From: a virus
IMG/VR virus record: IMGVR_UViG_3300046171_000068
Span: 1-64,000 of that record
DNA: 64,000 nucleotides
Direction: 5' to 3' (one strand)
The notes beneath the pieces were generated by a model that did not search any database, was not told where the DNA came from, and worked only from the letters and a program-made list of their open reading frames with translations. A program made the translations under genes and the position numbers. This document shows, in pieces, positions 60,828 through 64,000 of the stretch (position 1 is the stretch's first letter; each line of letters opens with the position of its first letter).

Positions 60828-61434
60828 TTCAATGTTTAAGGCTTATGCATTTGGCATGGACACTAAACGTGAAGAGCAATTGAAGTTAGACTTGGCTGGC
60901 GAGGTCAAAGAAATACCGCAAGAAATGATGTGCTATGTAGACTATGGTACCGAGCATGAAACATGTGGTATTGGTAAATGGATATTAGTTAACAAGATGG
61001 CCGCTAGAGATTATGGCGACAATCAACAAAACTATGTTATCCAGGACTGGCTAAACCTAAAAGAAGATACTGTAGTAGATATCAGTACAACACCCGATGG
61101 TATCAGCAAGGACCAATCTACATTAATTGAAGTGAAGTGCAGTAACATGGGAAAAACTAATTATAAAGAGTTTCCTAAGCGTTATTTGCCACAGATAGTG
61201 GGTCAAATGATGATATTAAACATGTTAGGCACACCCGTTAAACAAGTAGATTTGGTTAATTGGACACCATTGGCTACTAAAATATGGAGATTTGAGAGAA
61301 ATAAAGACTATGAAAATTATCTCATTGACCATTTAGAAGAGTATAGTCTTGCCTTGTTAGGTAAAAAAGAACTACCTGAAAAGAAAAGAAGATACACAGC
61401 AAAATTAAACTTTGACCTTATCTATGGAGGATAA
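60778..61434 (+). CDS. YqaJ/lambda-exo type exonuclease, 218 aa (unit B)
   Basis: Motifs STTPDGIS, LIEVKC and QIVGQMMIL present. Changes versus unit A cluster after residue 140 (TPVKQVDLVNWTPLATKIW), where similarity becomes lower at the DNA level too. It overlaps the annealing gene by 50 bases. Confidence 0.85.
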   Translation: MVEPMKNSSAKSYNLRSSMFKAYAFGMDTKREEQLKLDLAGEVKEIPQEMMCYVDYGTEHETCGIGKWILVNKMAARDYGDNQQNYVIQDWLNLKEDTVVDISTTPDGISKDQSTLIEVKCSNMGKTNYKEFPKRYLPQIVGQMMILNMLGTPVKQVDLVNWTPLATKIWRFERNKDYENYLIDHLEEYSLALLGKKELPEKKRRYTAKLNFDLIYGG

Positions 61435-61435
61435 A

Positions 61436-61777
61436 ATGGCAAAACAATACATAAATATATTTATCAATGACAGGACATATGGTGATGAAACCGATGCTTT
61501 CTACAAGAAAATAGAAGGTATCAAGGCGGAAAAACCATTCGCACCACCTTTCTTAAGCAATCCTAAGTTTGTAGCTAAGGAAGATATACACATTCCAGCT
61601 GGCAAAGTTATGGATATAACGTTGTGGTTCAATGAGCGTGACGGCAAAAGAAACGCAAGTATCTGTATTAAACCTGCAGAAGATACAGGCAAATACAATA
61701 AGGCCAAGGAAGATATTAAAACAATAGAAAGCGTTTTTAATGATGACATCATAAAAGACGAAGACATACCATTCTAA
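61436..61777 (+). CDS. ssb: Single-stranded DNA-binding protein, 113 aa (unit B)
   Basis: The C-terminal KDEDIPF hook is conserved. Residues 30-55 differ from unit A (KAEKPFAPPFLSNPKFVAKE, HIPAGKVMDITLW). Confidence 0.75.
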   Translation: MAKQYINIFINDRTYGDETDAFYKKIEGIKAEKPFAPPFLSNPKFVAKEDIHIPAGKVMDITLWFNERDGKRNASICIKPAEDTGKYNKAKEDIKTIESVFNDDIIKDEDIPF

Positions 61778-61786
61778 GGAGGACAT

Positions 61787-62083
61787 ATGAGTAAATACGA
61801 CCCTGATTACTATGATAAAAACAAGGACAAAATGAAAGCTAGTAACAAAATGTGGTACGAGAAAAACAAATCAGCTATTCTTACCAAGATGCGGGAGAAA
61901 AGACTCAACAGAACTGATGAGGAAATCCAGCAAACAAGAGAAAAGCGTAAAGAGTACTACGAAAAGAATAAGGAATCATTCTTAAAGTACAGTAGAAATA
62001 AATACCAACAGCAGAAAGCTAAGATGGCCGAGCTTGAAGCAAAGGTTAAAGAACTGGAGGCAAACAATGCTAGAGAAGATTAG
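61787..62083 (+). CDS. Highly charged helical protein, 98 aa (unit B)
   Basis: Homologue of 23965-24261 with the YYxKNK repeats and few changes. AAGGAGG upstream. Confidence 0.6.
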   Translation: MSKYDPDYYDKNKDKMKASNKMWYEKNKSAILTKMREKRLNRTDEEIQQTREKRKEYYEKNKESFLKYSRNKYQQQKAKMAELEAKVKELEANNARED

Positions 62084-62168
62084 AGAAATTTGCTACAATG
62101 CACCTGACTGGGTACAAGGGATACTAATCATAAGCGTGATAGCTATCTTTTGGGACTTAGTCTTGTAA
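62067..62168 (+). CDS. Tiny membrane peptide, 33 aa (unit B)
   Basis: Identical in DNA and peptide to 24245-24346, with GGAGG seven bases before the ATG. Absolute conservation is stronger than for the gene before it. Confidence 0.65.
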   Translation: MLEKIREICYNAPDWVQGILIISVIAIFWDLVL

Positions 62169-62185
62169 ATCATTTTGTTTATCTC

Positions 62186-62208
62186 GGGGAGGGTGAAATT
62201 CCCTTCCC
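62186..62208 (+). terminator. GC-rich hairpin ending the recombination operon (unit B)
   Basis: GGGGAGGG/CCCTTCCC with loop TGAAATT, as at 24364-24386. Confidence 0.55.
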
Positions 62209-62406
62209 TTCCTTCCCTTCCTTCCATACAAACACAAAGATTAATGCATTAGTATATTAGCAAATACTAATATAGGCCTATATCAGTAAATTAGAACATT
62301 TTAATATTCATTGATTCTTATATATAAAAATAAACATCAAATATTTGTATATTCATAAAAAATTATGATAATGTACTTATATGAAACTTAATAAAGAGGT
62401 AAAAAA
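62209..62406 (+). promoter_or_regulatory. Gene-free leader with repeats and promoter-like element (unit B)
   Basis: Pyrimidine tract, inverted repeat ATTAGTAT/ATACTAAT, a TATATAAAAATAA stretch, TTGTAT-N13-TATGATA (62345-62370) and the conserved leader ATGAAACTTAATAAAGAGG, which is not followed by a long frame. Layout as in 24387-24587. Confidence 0.5.
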
Positions 62407-62652
62407 ATGACTAAAAAATACATATATGAAGCAAGCGAACAAAGTGTTGATGTTCGTTCATGGACTATAGAATCTGATAGACAACTAACAGAAGATGAAG
62501 TAACGAATATTTATCAAGATTCACAAATAGATGATGTGGGAGAAGAACAAGAATATTCAACAGGTATAACAGTAACTTTCGATGGCACTGAATATGGTGA
62601 TGATGCCATACCAGATATTCAAGGTGATTTTAAAGAAGAGGAGGAAGAGTAA
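62407..62652 (+). CDS. Acidic early accessory protein, 81 aa, unit B-specific
   Basis: MTKKYIYEASEQSVDVRSWT, a short beta-rich body and a Glu-rich end (FKEEEEE). It sits behind the same leader as the unrelated 129-residue unit A gene. Small acidic early proteins can mimic DNA, but no specific family is recognised. The stop overlaps the next ATG. Confidence 0.6.
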   Translation: MTKKYIYEASEQSVDVRSWTIESDRQLTEDEVTNIYQDSQIDDVGEEQEYSTGITVTFDGTEYGDDAIPDIQGDFKEEEEE

Positions 62653-63398
62653 TGACAAGCACAATTATATATGAAGGGCCAAGTTTAATAGATAATCAAC
62701 CAATAGTGGTTATATATCAACCACAAGGCCGAAACTCTAAAATAGGAAACATGGGGCAAACATGGATATTATTATCTGAAGTTGACCCGATAACCGCAAA
62801 CCGCACGGGCCAAGATTATTCTATTTGCGGAAATTGTCCGCACAAAGGCAAAATTGACCCGCAAAAGAAAAAAGGAATGGCTCCAGAGCGTTCCTGCTAT
62901 GTTAACCCAATGGCACCGCTTGCCGTTTATAAAGCTTATAAGAAGGGCAACTATAAAAAACTTAATTATGGTGATAATTTATATCCGCTTGCAATGCTTG
63001 GAGCTGGGCAAGATATAAGAATAGGTTCTTATGGAGACCCTGGAGCGGTTCCCGCTAAGGTATGGGAAGGCTTGCTAAGGTTCGCAAAATCTCATACAGG
63101 ATATACTCATCAAGCAAATATTAAAACTTCATCATATGAATATATTAAGAAATTTTTAATGACATCATGCGAAACGCTAAAACAAGCTAAAACCGCCTGG
63201 CGTGAAGGGCTAAGAACATTCAGAACTATTTCAGATATATCAGAAATATCAGATAATGAGAAACTATGCCCCGCAACGCTTGAAGGCTCAAAAACTACAT
63301 GCGAGAAGTGCAATAAATGCAACGGTGAAAACTCATTCAAATCGATTGCCATAGTAGTACACGGAAACGGGGCAAAATACGCAAGGGGGAAAGCATGA
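62652..63398 (+). CDS. Cysteine-rich conserved phage protein, 248 aa (unit B)
   Basis: The intact form of the frameshifted gene at 24974. Motifs: ICGNCPHKGK, PERSCYV, KKGNYKKLNYG, a YGDPGAVPAKVWEGL segment and the C-terminal CEKCNKCNG ending in GAKYARGKA. It has a possible zinc site. The function is unknown. Confidence 0.7.
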   Translation: MTSTIIYEGPSLIDNQPIVVIYQPQGRNSKIGNMGQTWILLSEVDPITANRTGQDYSICGNCPHKGKIDPQKKKGMAPERSCYVNPMAPLAVYKAYKKGNYKKLNYGDNLYPLAMLGAGQDIRIGSYGDPGAVPAKVWEGLLRFAKSHTGYTHQANIKTSSYEYIKKFLMTSCETLKQAKTAWREGLRTFRTISDISEISDNEKLCPATLEGSKTTCEKCNKCNGENSFKSIAIVVHGNGAKYARGKA

Positions 63399-63544
63399 AA
63401 ACTAGAGAGGAAATGTTAAAAGACTACTTGGACCAATTCAAAGAGGGTAGTTTTGATATTATAGTTAATCCTGATGGCAGTACTATCAAAATACCAGCAG
63501 AAAAAGATGAAGGGGGCAAGCATAATCAATGTTCGAAATCTTAA
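63395..63544 (+). CDS. Small early protein, 49 aa, unit B-specific
   Basis: MKTREEMLKDYLDQFKEGSF, then a short beta end. It lies between two copies of AAGGGGG(A/C)AAGCAT (63383-63396 and 63510-63523). Unit A has a single copy of that sequence and no such gene. Confidence 0.55.
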   Translation: MKTREEMLKDYLDQFKEGSFDIIVNPDGSTIKIPAEKDEGGKHNQCSKS

Positions 63545-63585
63545 TAGCAACCATATTAATTATGTTTTGTATTTATGAATCATAA
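63529..63585 (+). CDS. Tiny membrane peptide, 18 aa (unit B)
   Basis: MFEILIATILIMFCIYES: hydrophobic, after AAGGGGGCAAGCAT, overlapping the 49-residue gene. Positional equivalent of the 20-residue unit A peptide; a strong terminator follows. Confidence 0.45.
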   Translation: MFEILIATILIMFCIYES

Positions 63586-63598
63586 TTAGCAACTAACT

Positions 63599-63624
63599 AG
63601 CCCGCTGAAATATGCGGGCTTTTT
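63599..63624 (+). terminator. Strong intrinsic terminator (unit B)
   Basis: AGCCCGC/GCGGGCT stem with loop TGAAATAT, then TTTTT. Same stem as 26034-26059, different loop. Confidence 0.85.
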
Positions 63625-63851
63625 AGTGCCTATCTATATTAGAATCTACTAATATTCTTATACAAGTAAAATAAAAATCTGATGGCGGGGAAAAGTCCCG
63701 AATGCCTTATTCTATATACATATATACTACTATAGTAAGCAGAAATAGGCTTTTTTGAGGGTTTTACAAATCACACGCACACAATACTAGATAAGGGATA
63801 GACGTTCCTAATAGCACACTCACACGCCTTTTTTAGCCAATTCAGTACATT
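63621..63851. other. Conserved non-coding block (unit B)
   Basis: Nearly the same 230 bases as 26056-26286, with no gene. Candidate origin, packaging or regulatory region. Confidence 0.5.
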
Positions 63852-64000
63852 AACACATACTAATATTCCCCTCCCTTCCTACCATTTTATTTATTTTTTT
63901 TTTTTTGCTGGTTAAGGAATATTAACGCCCGCTAATATTAGTTTATTAGAATATTCAGATATACTTATATACAAAAATATATGTTGACATAAGCTTATCC
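63852..64000 (+). promoter_or_regulatory. Gene-free region with repeats and the start of a strong promoter (unit B)
   Basis: About 55 variable bases with ACATACTAATATTCC and a long T run, then a block equal to 26490-26583 with CTAATATTAG. The -35 box TTGACA is at 63984-63989; the -10 box lies beyond the window. Confidence 0.5.

Larger units (their letters stand above)
36799..64000 (+). repeat. Unit B: partial second, diverged phage genome copy
   Basis: This is the second tandem copy, cut by the window end at a point equivalent to about base 26583 of unit A. Offsets drift from 36798 at the start to about 38005 at the ejection proteins and about 37924 at the HNH gene because of insertions and replaced genes. 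It lacks terminase large, portal and capsid only because the window ends. Small terminase, SSB and the leftward block are almost the same as in unit A. The receptor-binding genes, the metallophosphoesterase and three small genes are different. Confidence 0.9.

Noticed and set aside
36799-64000. Simple circular-genome redundancy or duplicated assembly end
   Set aside because: The second unit is not a copy of the first: several genes are unrelated and silent changes run throughout, so plain overlap of identical ends cannot explain it. A two-strain assembly chimera remains possible and is listed as an explanation.
1-64000. Tandem prophages in a bacterial chromosome
   Set aside because: No integrase, repressor, attachment-site core or host gene was seen, and the units pass into each other in the middle of a tail operon.
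1-64000. T7-like phage with its own RNA polymerase
   Set aside because: No RNA polymerase, DNA polymerase or primase-helicase gene was recognised in the complete unit A, and the clear promoters are of host sigma-70 type.

Overview
The window is double-stranded DNA phage sequence from end to end: no host gene, integrase, rRNA or tRNA was recognised. It is AT-rich, with tightly packed, often overlapping genes. It encodes a P22-type portal, an SU10-type (DUF5309) major capsid protein, a head-tail adaptor, a nozzle-like tail protein, long ejection proteins and 'TLTNKT'-repeat tail fibres, and no RNA or DNA polymerase was recognised. This fits a small lytic marine podovirus of about 37 kb. A SAR11-type host (HTVC010P-like pelagiphage style) is a guess from composition and gene content only.

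The main feature is that the phage genome occurs in tandem, head to tail, in two diverged versions. Base 1 matches base 36799 inside the adaptor gene, so 1-36798 is one full circumference (unit A) and 36799-64000 is the first ~27 kb of a second (unit B). Gene order is the same. Some blocks are almost identical (holin-like to small terminase, the leftward replication block, annealing protein/exonuclease/SSB). Others are clearly diverged (ejection proteins), and several slots hold unrelated genes (receptor-binding tail genes, a metallophosphoesterase, small early genes). There is no junction sequence or host DNA between the units.

Layout of one unit. (1) Adaptor, tail fibre, variable receptor-binding/C1q-like genes, collar-domain protein, nozzle, GNAT-like protein and four ejection proteins (1-13243; 36250-51299). 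(2) Membrane/export cassette, DUF3310, metallophosphoesterase and small terminase (13240-18252; 51296-56176). (3) A leftward block with an HNH endonuclease, zinc-ribbon protein, Ref-like nuclease, PD-(D/E)XK-like protein and helicase-loader-like protein (22337-18326; 60159-56250). (4) A divergent promoter pair, then a rightward recombination operon: single-strand annealing protein, YqaJ-type exonuclease and SSB (22454-24346; 60276-62168). (5) A regulatory-looking, gene-poor segment with small early genes, tiny membrane peptides, palindromic repeats, strong promoters followed by G-tracts, and terminators (24347-28066; 62169-64000). (6) The head module, seen once: large terminase, portal, a string of micro-genes, scaffold, capsid and head completion (28067-36876).

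Several genes carry one-base frameshifts, many in homopolymers, while the sister copy or the continued frame is intact. This looks like long-read sequencing error and should be kept in mind throughout. Percent identities were judged by eye, not computed.
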